From Collinsella sp. BG-O-102 (lineage in GTDB: Bacteria; Actinomycetota; Coriobacteriia; Coriobacteriales; Coriobacteriaceae), in the NCBI RefSeq assembly GCF_023656745.1, contig NZ_JAMOKO010000004.1, positions 62,001 to 126,000 on the forward strand: a stretch of 64,000 nt of DNA, in the 5' to 3' direction. The notes beneath the pieces were generated by a model, which was given only the letters and a program-made list of their open reading frames with translations, made no database searches and was not told the DNA's origin. Numbering within the stretch: position 1 is the stretch's first letter; each line of letters begins with the position of its first letter. A program made the position numbers and the translations under genes. This document shows, piece after piece, positions 17,314-25,812 of this stretch.

Positions 17314-18327
17314 CTATCCCCTAAATTCAAAGGTGCTCAGGCCAAACGTCAGCAGATCGCCGTTGCGCAGCGGGCAGCGCGTAATGCGGCGGTTGTTGAC
17401 GAGCGTGCCGTTGGTGGAATTGAGGTCCTCGATCGACCAATCCGAGCCCGTAAAGGTGAGCTGGGCGTGGCGGCGCGACACGTTGGGGTCGCGCAGGGCA
17501 ATATCGGAAACCGAGCGCTCGCGACCGATAGTCACCTGTGCGGAGGTGATGCTATGGCTCTCGCCGCTCACGACGTCGACGAGCTGGGCGAGCGGGCGCT
17601 GCGGGGCGCGAGTGCTCGCCATGTTGGAGGCGATGCCGGCTGCGGCGCCTAGGCCCACGGCGGCACCGGTCGCGGCGGCTCCGCCCATGCCGGCAAGCGC
17701 GTCGCGCGAGACGGTCTGCGGCACCGGGATGGGTGCTGCGGCGGGGTCGGGGACGCTAGGCGCGAAGGGGTCTGCCACGGCAAGCGGGTCGGGAGCGGCG
17801 GCGCGAGGCGTCGGCTGCTGCTGGGGCATGGCGGCGGGGCGCTGCTGCTGCGGGGCAGCAAACTGCTGCTGGCCGGCGCGCGGGGCGCTGGCGGCACGGC
17901 TTGCCGCGGAGTTGTTTTGGCCCAGACCGTTTTGATAGGCGCGCTCTTCTTCGTACAGGCGGCCGAGCGTGGGGGCATCGACGTTCTCGGCAAAGACCGA
18001 GAACTTGCCGGCGCGCAGCTGCGGATCGATCATAAAGCGCACGAGGGGCTCGCCGACAAAGACATAGCGGCGCTTTTCGGCCTGCGCCTTCACAAACTCG
18101 CGGACCTCGCGCGAAAGCTCGGGGTAGAACGGGGCGAGCATGGGATCGTCGTCGGCGGCGATCAGGATGGTATAGAGTGCCGGCGCCGTGTTGACGCCGT
18201 TGATCACCAGAGTCTGATCCTCCATGTCGCGAGCGGCCTGCTTGGCAAGCTTCTTAAAGGAGAACGGGGCACGGGTGGCACCGAAGATGCCGGCCACGTG
18301 GTCCTCGAAGATGTTCAGGAAGTTCAC
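17314..18327 (-). CDS. fhaA: FhaA-like protein (DUF3662 plus FHA domain)
   Basis: A 337-residue cytoplasmic protein. The N-terminal domain (about 1-125) begins MNFLNIFEDHVAGIFG and contains VNTAPALYTI and LSREVREFV, the DUF3662 pattern of actinobacterial FhaA. A Gln/Pro/Ala-rich linker follows (about 130-240). The C-terminal FHA domain (about 250-337) has ITIGRERSVSDIAL-like and SRRHAQLTF motifs and DLNSTNGTLVNNRR. FhaA recruits phosphorylated partners at sites of wall synthesis. Its start overlaps the upstream kinase stop by four bases. Confidence 0.9.
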   Translation of the reverse strand: MNFLNIFEDHVAGIFGATRAPFSFKKLAKQAARDMEDQTLVINGVNTAPALYTILIAADDDPMLAPFYPELSREVREFVKAQAEKRRYVFVGEPLVRFMIDPQLRAGKFSVFAENVDAPTLGRLYEEERAYQNGLGQNNSAASRAASAPRAGQQQFAAPQQQRPAAMPQQQPTPRAAAPDPLAVADPFAPSVPDPAAAPIPVPQTVSRDALAGMGGAAATGAAVGLGAAAGIASNMASTRAPQRPLAQLVDVVSGESHSITSAQVTIGRERSVSDIALRDPNVSRRHAQLTFTGSDWSIEDLNSTNGTLVNNRRITRCPLRNGDLLTFGLSTFEFRG

Positions 18328-20177
18328 GAAAGATCACTCTCCGTATAGGTTCTTTGGTATCCGAGCAAATATAGGCATATCCCAACGATTATAGAGGATA
18401 GGGTTCCCGCAACCGCCGCCTTGGCGACGACCGCGGCTGCAAGGCTGGCAATTTCCATATGGTGTGCAAGACAGGACGCCGCTGCGCAGCCGATGCCGGC
18501 GACAGCGATGGCGGCGATTACGGCAAGGTTTGAGCCCTGATCGGCACGCTTGGCATGGGCGTTGAGCAGCGCAGATGACGCCGCGGCAGTTGCCGCTACC
18601 AGCACAAAGGCAGCCCAAAGGAGTGGGTCTCCCAGCGCTGCGGCAACGTTACCGAGCCCCAGCACGCCTCCGGCTGAAAGCGCGACCGTGGCCAGACGGG
18701 CAAAAAGTGCGCCCATGCCCGTTGCCGCGGCGGCGCTTGCCGGGCCGAGCCAAAATGACGCGACGCCGGCGGTGACCCCAGCTGCCAGGAAGGTATTGCC
18801 GGTCAGACAGCCAAGCGCGAGTGCACAGGTGAGTGCGGCGCTCGCGGCAGCCTCGGTGCGACCCCAGGCGATCCACCAACCGGACATGGCGGCGGCAAAG
18901 ATCACCGCGACGGGCAACATCGACAGGACGCCCTGTGCCTGCATGGTGGCGTTTGCCATGAGCACCAAAAAGCCCACAGCCGAGATGGCCGAGCCAATCT
19001 GGGGGGCCAGGCCGGCCGCCGCTCCGATCGCGATAGCCGCAATGACCAGGCCGGGAAGCGCCGCGACGCCGGCCGTCTGCATCAGCAAAAAGCTAAAGGC
19101 GCCGCACGTTAGCGCCGAGATAGCGTGCATGGCGTAGTCGCGCGCATGGCTCCAGCGCGTGCCTGCCCAGCCGAGTGCGGGGTCGACTTCGATGGTGTCG
19201 TCCTCGTAGTGCGACGGCTCGATATCGTCGAGCTCCTGCTCGTCATCCGAAAGTTCGCCAACCATTTGCTCCAGGCTGCGACGGCCTTCGCGCACGCTGC
19301 CCAGACCGGCAAGGAGCTGGTCGCAAAATGCCTCGATGCTGTTGGGGCGGTCCTGCGGCATGGGGGAGAGCGCGCTCATGAGCGCGGCCTCGGCTCCCGG
19401 GGGAAAGTGTGGTATCAGCTCGCTGGGATAGGTGGCGCCGCCGATGATGCGGCCGAGCGAGTCGGCGGGCGTGGCCGCCATAAAAGGAGCGCTGCCGCAC
19501 AGGCCCTCGTAGATCACACAGGCGAGGGCAAAGACATCGGCGCGCTCGTCGACCGTGCCGGTCTCGATATCGAGCTGCTCGGGCGGCATGTAGCCGATGG
19601 TGCCGCCGCGTGAGCCGCCAAAGCCACCGGCGGACGACAGCCGCGCCATGCCAAAGTCGGTGAGCTTTACATTGCCCGAGTGGTCGATGAGCACGTTGGC
19701 GGGCTTAATGTCCAGGTGGAGTACGCCATTACTGTGGGCGAAGGTGAGCGCCTGGCCCAGGGCATCGGCAATGGCTGCGGCCTCGTCAAACGTGAGCGAA
19801 TGGCCGTCCACGCGGTGCAAAAACTCGGCAAGCGACATGCCGTCGACATACTCCATGACCAGGTAGGCATAGGCGGTGTCGTGCGTAAAGTCGATAACCT
19901 GCACGATATTGGGATGTTGCAGCATGGCGGCGGTGTGGGCCTCGCGCAGCACATCCATGATGTCGCTGGCGGGCATGCCGGCGCCGTCCGTGAGGGGGAT
20001 GCGCTTAATGGCGACGCGGCGGCGCAGGTGCGTATCGCGGCAGATCTCGATGGAGCCAAAACCGCCGGTCGCAAGCGTCTCGAGCGGCTGGTACCGCTTG
20101 AGCAGCTCGCGAGAGCTGGTGCCCTCCAAGGGAGCGTCCGGCGAGAACCGGGCGGTATGTTGCGAGAAAAGCGGCAT
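18324..20177 (-). CDS. Ser/Thr protein kinase with polytopic membrane C-terminus (PknA position)
   Basis: 617 residues; the start MPLFSQHTARF follows GAGGG by seven bases, and the longer frame runs into the intergenic repeats. Kinase domain about 30-290: LATGGFGSIE, VAIKRI, HLDIKPANVLID (near 155) and DFGMARL (near 176). The catalytic loop has HLD where most kinases have HRD, so it lacks the Arg that ties the activation loop. A linker rich in Asp/Glu (about 300-340) leads to a block of eight to ten hydrophobic helices (about 348-617) with no PASTA or sensor domain. It is the first gene of the operon and replaces PknA in the mycobacterial order. The membrane block may sense or transport something; I do not recognise it. 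Confidence 0.88.
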   Translation of the reverse strand: MPLFSQHTARFSPDAPLEGTSSRELLKRYQPLETLATGGFGSIEICRDTHLRRRVAIKRIPLTDGAGMPASDIMDVLREAHTAAMLQHPNIVQVIDFTHDTAYAYLVMEYVDGMSLAEFLHRVDGHSLTFDEAAAIADALGQALTFAHSNGVLHLDIKPANVLIDHSGNVKLTDFGMARLSSAGGFGGSRGGTIGYMPPEQLDIETGTVDERADVFALACVIYEGLCGSAPFMAATPADSLGRIIGGATYPSELIPHFPPGAEAALMSALSPMPQDRPNSIEAFCDQLLAGLGSVREGRRSLEQMVGELSDDEQELDDIEPSHYEDDTIEVDPALGWAGTRWSHARDYAMHAISALTCGAFSFLLMQTAGVAALPGLVIAAIAIGAAAGLAPQIGSAISAVGFLVLMANATMQAQGVLSMLPVAVIFAAAMSGWWIAWGRTEAAASAALTCALALGCLTGNTFLAAGVTAGVASFWLGPASAAAATGMGALFARLATVALSAGGVLGLGNVAAALGDPLLWAAFVLVAATAAASSALLNAHAKRADQGSNLAVIAAIAVAGIGCAAASCLAHHMEIASLAAAVVAKAAVAGTLSSIIVGICLYLLGYQRTYTESDLS

Positions 20178-20356
20178 GGCCAACCCTCGTGCGTTTAAAG
20201 TTCGTTTGCGAGCGGCAGGCGCGTGGCCGGGCCGTTCGCGGTGGCATAGTTGCTGCCAGTGTAGCACGCTTGGGTGGATGGCGAGGATAACGGGAGCGAG
20301 GCGGCCTGCTCGAGGCGGTCTCCTGGGCTCGACTTGGCCTCTGTCTCGGCTCATCC

Positions 20357-20510
20357 GGAAAGCGCATCCCAGTTTTCGGCCAAATACTGGGACATGCTTT
20401 CCGAATGGGGGGTGCTGCGGAAACTGCATCCCAGAATATTGCCCTGGAACGGGATGCGCTTTCCGAACCGGCGTCCAAAAGGAAACCGCATCCCGCTTTG
20501 ATGTGGGGAC
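20357..20510. repeat. Array of alternating inverted 14-mers, 62-bp period (locus 1)
   Basis: GGAAAGCGCATCCC at 20357 is followed by a near-complement GGGACATGCTTTCC at 20389, then GGAAACTGCATCCC at 20419, GGGATGCGCTTTCC at 20451, and GGAAACCGCATCCC at 20481. Each hairpin unit is 46 bases (14-18-14) and units repeat every 62 bases, with different 16-base spacers. A third unit is incomplete. The same design occurs at 43457-43626. It resembles a BIME made of REP-like palindromes. The rest of the 459-base gap between the divergent kinase and LuxR genes holds only the promoter noted below. Confidence 0.75.
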
Positions 20511-20611
20511 TGCGAACAAAAGCCGGACCGTGATCTGGCGCGGATTGGAGTTCGCCTGAATCATTGATGCTGGCTGGTGTGAGAACAGAGATAAACGAGC
20601 GGCTCGAGCGA

Positions 20612-20617
20612 TATAAT
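20612..20617 (+). promoter_or_regulatory. Perfect -10 hexamer upstream of the LuxR-type gene
   Basis: TATAAT lies 19 bases before the chosen start codon at 20637. No good -35 is seen at 17 bases (AGATAA), so the promoter may need an activator. The implied transcription start near 20624 leaves a leader of about 13 bases. Confidence 0.45.
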
Positions 20618-20636
20618 GACACGCTATGGAGGCCGT

Positions 20637-22772
20637 ATGCTCTTTTCCCGCCGTTCTGCTACATTTGCCTGCGCCATTGCGCTTGTCGTAATGGCGGTCA
20701 CCCCTTATCACCGGTTTTCATCTTCAATCGGCCTAGCGTCAGGTGCAATGACCTGGCTCGTTATCCTGGGCGCATGCCTCGCGGCGTTTGTTCATGGTGC
20801 TGCGCTATGCAAGGGGGGAATGAGAAGGCCGAGGCATCTCGGTGCCATCGGTGTTTTCCTTGGTGTTATTGCAACGGTTCCCGAATGGGCCGACCTGGCT
20901 TTCTATGCTCGCGGAGACTCTATTCCAATCGTGTTTGCACCGATTTGGTTGTTACATGGCGTTTCGTGTGTCTCGTGCTTTGTTGGGTCGCTGCTTCTCT
21001 CATATGTTATTTGGGGCACGGCGGACTCTCCTTTGACGCAGAGGTCGACACGGACTGACGAAAGGGAAACTCGTCACCCGCAGGACGCGATTTTTACAGA
21101 AACAATAGCCGTCATGTCTTGCCTGCTGTTTTGCTGTCGAGTTTCATGGAGAGTCGTTCCCGAGCCATGGGGGATGCCCCCTGTAACGGCCGCGTCAATT
21201 GGCCTTGCGCTTTTTATTCCGTTGGTCTATCTCGCATTGACTGTGGCCCCGCCGTTTTGCCGCCCTCGTGCCTTTGGCCATGGGCGGCGCGACGTGTTTG
21301 CCTGTTCTGTGCTCGTAGCAGTTCCTATTGGTCTTATTCCGGCTGTTGAGGCGGCATACTTCGCAAGCGATGCCGTGGTCATTGCATTGCTGGCGATGGG
21401 GTCCGTTATCGCTGCTGCCTTCGTATGCATGTTGCTAAGGGGGAAACGGGACAACAATTCGGATATCGCCTGTGCGTCCGACACATTCGATGCGGGGGTG
21501 TTTTCCCCTGCCCTGTCGCCTAGAGAAGAGCAGTTTGTTCGACTGCTGCTCAAAGGGAAAACGCCGGCGGAAATTGCCAAGGAGACGGATACGAAGCCAT
21601 CGACGGTGAGAACAACGCTTCACCGAGCATACGGGAAGGCGTCGGTTGCGGGCTCACGCGAGCTCGTGGCGCTGTTTGCGGGTGAGGGCGATACTGTAGG
21701 GCATGAGCTACCGCAGCGGCATGCTGACGATATAGTGGCATCAGCTCGAACGCGCCGGCTGTTTCGATACCTGCTCACATTATTCTTTATCCTCCTTGCG
21801 GCGGGGCCCTTGGTAATGGCGGATAGCGATTGGGGGTCCGGTGTTTCGCGGGCTGTCGCCTTTTCCCTCTTAAGCTACGCATTGGGTCTCGGACTGCTTC
21901 TGTCGCTACGCTACGCGGGTGGAAAAGCGAATCGTGGCGCTGCGCTGGATAGAGCGGGTGAAGCGATTTGGCTCGGAAGCCCGTACGTATGGGCGGTGCT
22001 ATCTGCTGTGGAATGGTCTTTTATCTATATCGCGGCATTGATGTGCATACGCGTTCCGTTGATGGCTGTGCCGGTCCTGTTTTGCGGCGTGGCGTCTACG
22101 GCTTCGCTCGCTGTTGGGCTGCGTCCGTTTAAGGTGCATGCCCATGCTCGGGCTATCGTGCCGTTGGTGTCAATGGGCATGGTTGCCTTAATCTATGCGG
22201 TCGCTAGGGGGCGAATCCATGGACTTGCGGTGCTGACGGGGGTGCTGCTCACATATATAGTGATGCGAAGCTGTCCGCAGCGCAAAATGCTTGGGATATG
22301 GATGCTTTGCTTCGGGGCGACGGCTCCTGTTTGGGCTGTCTTGCTCAATATGGTGCAGGATCTGACGGTTTTCGAGCCGTTGTTCCTCGCGTCGTTGTTG
22401 GGGCAAAGTTCGGCTGTCAATGTCGTCGTGGCAACGGTGATTGTTTGCTGGTCTGTGCCCATGTTCGTTACGCACATCGCGCTCGCCCGCTCGGTTGAGG
22501 ACGAGAAGGCCGTCTTGGAGTACCGGGCGAACGGGTCCACCGAAACGGCCCGCGTGCGCCAGCTGGCCCTGCTTACGTCGCGCTCCCTTTCTGATGTTCA
22601 GTCGCAAATTTTGCTGATGACGGCAGAGGGGGCAACGACAAAGGCCATTGCGGAGGATGTCGGTTACGCTGCATCTACGGTGCAAGCGCTGCGGTCTGCA
22701 TCTTACCGCCAGTTGAAGATCAAGAATAAGGCGGAGCTAATTTTATTGTTATCGCAGGTAAATAACGTGTAA
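20637..22772 (+). CDS. Membrane regulator with two LuxR-type HTH domains
   Basis: 711 residues; GGAGG four bases before the ATG at 20637 and a -10 box inside the longer frame argue against the earlier ATG at 20616. The architecture is doubled: about six hydrophobic helices, then an HTH with LSPREEQFVRLLLKGKTPAE and KPSTVRTTLHRAYGK (near 290-345), then about eight more helices, then a second HTH at the C-terminus with TKAIAEDVGYAASTVQALR (near 650-705). Coriobacteriia encode many membrane proteins with one C-terminal LuxR HTH; two such units in one chain look like an internal fusion or duplication. The second HTH starts with SLSDVQSQI in place of the usual LTxRE. It precedes a secreted protein and an ABC system and may control them. 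Confidence 0.75.
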   Translation: MLFSRRSATFACAIALVVMAVTPYHRFSSSIGLASGAMTWLVILGACLAAFVHGAALCKGGMRRPRHLGAIGVFLGVIATVPEWADLAFYARGDSIPIVFAPIWLLHGVSCVSCFVGSLLLSYVIWGTADSPLTQRSTRTDERETRHPQDAIFTETIAVMSCLLFCCRVSWRVVPEPWGMPPVTAASIGLALFIPLVYLALTVAPPFCRPRAFGHGRRDVFACSVLVAVPIGLIPAVEAAYFASDAVVIALLAMGSVIAAAFVCMLLRGKRDNNSDIACASDTFDAGVFSPALSPREEQFVRLLLKGKTPAEIAKETDTKPSTVRTTLHRAYGKASVAGSRELVALFAGEGDTVGHELPQRHADDIVASARTRRLFRYLLTLFFILLAAGPLVMADSDWGSGVSRAVAFSLLSYALGLGLLLSLRYAGGKANRGAALDRAGEAIWLGSPYVWAVLSAVEWSFIYIAALMCIRVPLMAVPVLFCGVASTASLAVGLRPFKVHAHARAIVPLVSMGMVALIYAVARGRIHGLAVLTGVLLTYIVMRSCPQRKMLGIWMLCFGATAPVWAVLLNMVQDLTVFEPLFLASLLGQSSAVNVVVATVIVCWSVPMFVTHIALARSVEDEKAVLEYRANGSTETARVRQLALLTSRSLSDVQSQILLMTAEGATTKAIAEDVGYAASTVQALRSASYRQLKIKNKAELILLLSQVNNV

Positions 22773-22881
22773 ACGCCTGAGCAATCAACTCAATAGCGGG
22801 TGTTTACAGACATCTTTCTCTATTCATGCGAAGGTTGCCGTGCGTCGACGCATTGTTAACCGCTTTTGATTGGAGAAGGCC

Positions 22882-23394
22882 ATGATTAAGCCAAGGAGCG
22901 CTATTGCTCGAATCGGAGTCGGCTTGGTGATTGCAGCTGGTCTGTCCCTAGGGGTTCCCGCTGCATCGTTTGCACAAGAGGAGTTTGACACCTCTCAGGT
23001 TTCCAGCATTACTCAAAACGCCGATACGGGAATTACGACCTGTACGAACAATGCCGATAAGGCATTTAGTTTTCAATGTGCCGGGACGAGTGCAACTGGC
23101 TACCGTCAAAAGGATGATTCCTCATCGCTCTATCTGGATATCCAGGGCCATACGGGAAATCCGCTTCGGTTATATACAGACGGTGCGTATAACACAAGCG
23201 GTAGCGGCAGCATGAATTGTACTCAGGGAACGTATCGTTCGAATCACAAGGGACAGTGGGAAATGTATAACCTCGTCCGTGAGAACGGGCGATCTGCGGC
23301 GCGACTGACTGCATGGGCGGAGTCTGGCTACGGCACTGTTATTGGCGTATGGAGCCCCGACTGCGTCGGGCATTTCCACAAGCTTCCCGCATAG
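22882..23394 (+). CDS. Small secreted protein of unknown function
   Basis: 170 residues; GGAGAAGG supports the ATG at 22882. A classic Sec signal peptide (KPRSAIARIGVGLVIAAGLS, cleavage after AFA, about residue 30) precedes a 140-residue mature domain with four cysteines (TTCTN, FQCAG, MNCTQ, PDCVG) likely to form two disulfides. YRQKDDSSSLYLDIQGH and WAESGYGTVIGVWSPDCVG suggest a small beta-rich fold. The pattern recalls DUF2712/lactococcin-972-associated secreted proteins, but this is a weak impression. It is followed by a hairpin and four overlapping ABC-system genes, so it may be the exported or sensed partner. Confidence 0.7.
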   Translation: MIKPRSAIARIGVGLVIAAGLSLGVPAASFAQEEFDTSQVSSITQNADTGITTCTNNADKAFSFQCAGTSATGYRQKDDSSSLYLDIQGHTGNPLRLYTDGAYNTSGSGSMNCTQGTYRSNHKGQWEMYNLVRENGRSAARLTAWAESGYGTVIGVWSPDCVGHFHKLPA

Positions 23395-23409
23395 TTGTTT
23401 GAAATGGCT

Positions 23410-23436
23410 CCCTTCCGGCTTTCTGGGTCGGAAGGG
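23410..23436 (+). other. Hairpin between secreted-protein and ABC genes
   Basis: CCCTTCCG (23410-23417) pairs with CGGAAGGG (23429-23436). There is no T-run and the GGGGGAGGAGG ribosome site of the next gene follows at once. It may reduce downstream expression relative to the secreted protein. Confidence 0.4.
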
Positions 23437-23448
23437 GGAGGAGGACGT

Positions 23449-24330
23449 ATGAACCAAAAGCTCGCAAGATACGAACTGTCGAAAACGATTAGACGTCCAG
23501 CTTTTATCCTTGCTCTCTTGATTGCGGTCGCAGTTGCAATAGCTGCCGCGCTGGAGCCGTGGGCAAATTTGGAAAAAGAGCGCCACAACCTTCTTTCTTT
23601 TGGTTACGGCGTTGGCGTGCAAGCCGAAAATTATCTCGGTCAAACACGTGAAAGCAGCTTCGGTAACTGGATTGTTGTGAGCGCGAACGCGCCACTGTCT
23701 GCGTCGGTGTTTTTCTATGCACTGCCCCTGCTTGCAATGTTGGCTGGATCTTGGTCGTGTCTCTTTGAGCGTTTGAGTGGTTATGACATGCAGATATGCA
23801 CGCGCGTTTCCAGAAAGGCGTACGTGAACGTAAAGATGCTGTCTGCTTTCCTCTCCGCGTTTACAGTGACTGCCATTCCTCTGCTCGTCAATTTCCTGAT
23901 CGTCTCGATGCTTTTTCCTGCGTATCTTCCTCGGGTCGATGAGTCGACTTACGTAGGACTTTACCTGCATAGCTACTTCTCCGGTCTATTTTATTCGCAT
24001 CCTTTGTCATATGTGCTCGCATACACGCTGTTCGATGCTGTCACGCTCGGGACTTTATCCATGGCTGTAACTGGCTTCTCAATTTTGTTTCGTAGCAGAA
24101 TCAAAGCGATAATTGTCCCGTATCTGCTAATGGTTGCGTGGCATTTTGCAAATGGCTGGATCTTCGGCGTAATGGCTTGTGTGGGGTTTAACTGCAATAT
24201 CCTCAACAGCATCAGGTCGGAATCGCTGAATAACTGGCCAGACATTCGAGCCGGTTTTGCGGAAATCATATTATTGACCCTTGCTTCGTTGGCTTTTTCT
24301 GGGGCGTGGAAAAGACGCGAGGTGGTCTGA
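23449..24330 (+). CDS. ABC-2-like membrane permease subunit A
   Basis: 293 residues with about six transmembrane helices. GGGGGAGGAGG lies just upstream of the ATG. An N-terminal amphipathic segment (KLARYELSKTIRRPAFILAL) and the first helix are followed by a 70-residue extracytoplasmic loop, as in ABC-2-type exporters and bacteriocin-immunity permeases. I see no closer family. Its stop overlaps the start of the next gene by one base (TGATG), and an ATPase follows, so it is half of a heterodimeric ABC transporter. Substrate unknown. Confidence 0.65.
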   Translation: MNQKLARYELSKTIRRPAFILALLIAVAVAIAAALEPWANLEKERHNLLSFGYGVGVQAENYLGQTRESSFGNWIVVSANAPLSASVFFYALPLLAMLAGSWSCLFERLSGYDMQICTRVSRKAYVNVKMLSAFLSAFTVTAIPLLVNFLIVSMLFPAYLPRVDESTYVGLYLHSYFSGLFYSHPLSYVLAYTLFDAVTLGTLSMAVTGFSILFRSRIKAIIVPYLLMVAWHFANGWIFGVMACVGFNCNILNSIRSESLNNWPDIRAGFAEIILLTLASLAFSGAWKRREVV

Positions 24331-25166
24331 TGCTGTTTAGGCTGGTCGCCGCGGACCTGAGGACCGTTTTGAAGAAGAACATCCTTACTTTTATTGCAAT
24401 TGCGGCAGTGACCGTTGCGAACTTGGTGTACGCCTACGGATTGTCTTCTGTGTATGGGGTTAGAACGGATACCTTGGGGTTTGCGGATAATCTTGCGCTC
24501 GTGTTTGCCGGATCTGCTCCGTTTGAGCCTAGGCCCGGGGTCATGTTTGTGCCTCCGCTAGGATGGCTATTTCTCATTCTGCTTATTCTCTATACAACAC
24601 TCGACTATCCGACCGAATCGTTGCACGGGTTTGGTTTGCAAGCGCTTGTTCGATGCCGGGCAAGAACCCTTTGGTGGGTCTCGCGTTTTATCTTGGTGGC
24701 GGCAGTAACGGCATTTTCACTGCTCGTGGTGGTTTGCTCTGTTGTGATTTGGAGCTTGGTGGTGAGCTCCTCGTTCAGCGCGGTCATTCATGGTGAGTCG
24801 CTTCAACTGGCTAATTTGGCGCCGTGGTTTCTCAAAGCTGCCGAGGCAGATGCGCTGCCGTTTTTCATAGGTCTCTTATTTGCTTTTGAGGCGCTTGCGT
24901 TTGCGCAGGCAGCGGTTGGGTTTGTGCTTGGGTCGTCAGTCTCGTTTGTGGTTTTAATGAGCTACCTGATCTGCTCGGCATATGCACGACATTGGGCGCT
25001 ATTGGGTAACGCCTTGATGCTGTTGCGCTGGGGTGGAATTGTCAAAGAGGGAATCGCGGCGGGCTCGAGTGTCTTGTCATCAATTGGGCTTATGTCGTTA
25101 TGCCTATCGTTGGGTGGACTGTGGTTTCGAAGGGCCGACCTTATAGAAAAGGGGGACAAGATATGA
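24330..25166 (+). CDS. ABC-2-like membrane permease subunit B
   Basis: 278 residues with about six transmembrane helices, beginning LFRLVAADLRTVLKKNILTF. A large extracytoplasmic loop lies between helices 1 and 2, and the end is basic (FRRADLIEKGDKI). It is similar in size and layout to subunit A but clearly divergent. It overlaps the upstream stop by one base and the ATPase start by four bases, so all three are likely made as one complex. Confidence 0.65.
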   Translation: MLFRLVAADLRTVLKKNILTFIAIAAVTVANLVYAYGLSSVYGVRTDTLGFADNLALVFAGSAPFEPRPGVMFVPPLGWLFLILLILYTTLDYPTESLHGFGLQALVRCRARTLWWVSRFILVAAVTAFSLLVVVCSVVIWSLVVSSSFSAVIHGESLQLANLAPWFLKAAEADALPFFIGLLFAFEALAFAQAAVGFVLGSSVSFVVLMSYLICSAYARHWALLGNALMLLRWGGIVKEGIAAGSSVLSSIGLMSLCLSLGGLWFRRADLIEKGDKI

Positions 25167-25807
25167 GTGTGATCGTAAGGGGCGTATCGAAGCGCATGGG
25201 TAAAAACGATGTCCTGCGCAACGTGTCCATCGAGGTTGACCCTGGGACTGTGGTCGGGCTTCAGGGGATAAACGGTTCGGGTAAGACCATGCTCATGCGA
25301 GCGGTTTGCGGGTTGATCAAGCCTACCGAAGGCGAAATCTCTATCGATGGCCAAAGGCTTGGGGCGGACATCTCGTTCCCGCCGAGTCTGGGGATGTTGA
25401 TCGAGGCGCCTTCCTTTTTGGGATATCTGTCTGGCTACGACAATCTGAAGCTCATCGCTCAGATCAAGGGCGTTGCCACCCCCGAGGACATTCGCTCTGC
25501 CCTGCGGCTCGTGGGGCTCGATGCAGACGAAAAAAAGAAGTTCCGAGCATACTCGCTTGGGATGAAGCAGCGTCTGGGGATAGCTGCGGCAATTATGGAG
25601 AAGCCGAAGCTGCTTGTTCTCGATGAGCCAACGAATGCCCTCGACGAAGCGGGCGTTGAAATGCTCAAGCGCGTTGTGGCGATGGCGGCATCAACGGGTC
25701 GCGAGGTCCTTCTGTCCAGCCATGACGGAGAGGTGCTCGAGGAACTGGCCGATCGGGTTTACTGCATGCGCGACGGTGCCGTTGTGAAAGTTCGGGAAAG
25801 GTCGTGA
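25163..25807 (+). CDS. ABC transporter ATP-binding protein
   Basis: 214 residues, start MSVIVRGV at the four-base overlap; GGGGGACAAG upstream is the ribosome site. Walker A GINGSGKT (35-42), a Q-loop region, signature YSLGMKQRL (degenerate LSGGQ, as in many bacteriocin-type exporters), Walker B LLVLDEPTNALD and switch His in SSHD. It powers the two permeases encoded just upstream. The set of small ATPase plus two different six-helix permeases is typical of self-protection or peptide export systems. Confidence 0.9.
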   Translation: MSVIVRGVSKRMGKNDVLRNVSIEVDPGTVVGLQGINGSGKTMLMRAVCGLIKPTEGEISIDGQRLGADISFPPSLGMLIEAPSFLGYLSGYDNLKLIAQIKGVATPEDIRSALRLVGLDADEKKKFRAYSLGMKQRLGIAAAIMEKPKLLVLDEPTNALDEAGVEMLKRVVAMAASTGREVLLSSHDGEVLEELADRVYCMRDGAVVKVRERS

Positions 25808-25812
25808 GCGCG

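Noticed and set aside
22882-23394. Lactococcin-972-type bacteriocin
   Set aside because: The size and several motifs differ, and the usual large integral-membrane immunity protein is absent. Only a loose resemblance remains, so the gene is left unnamed.
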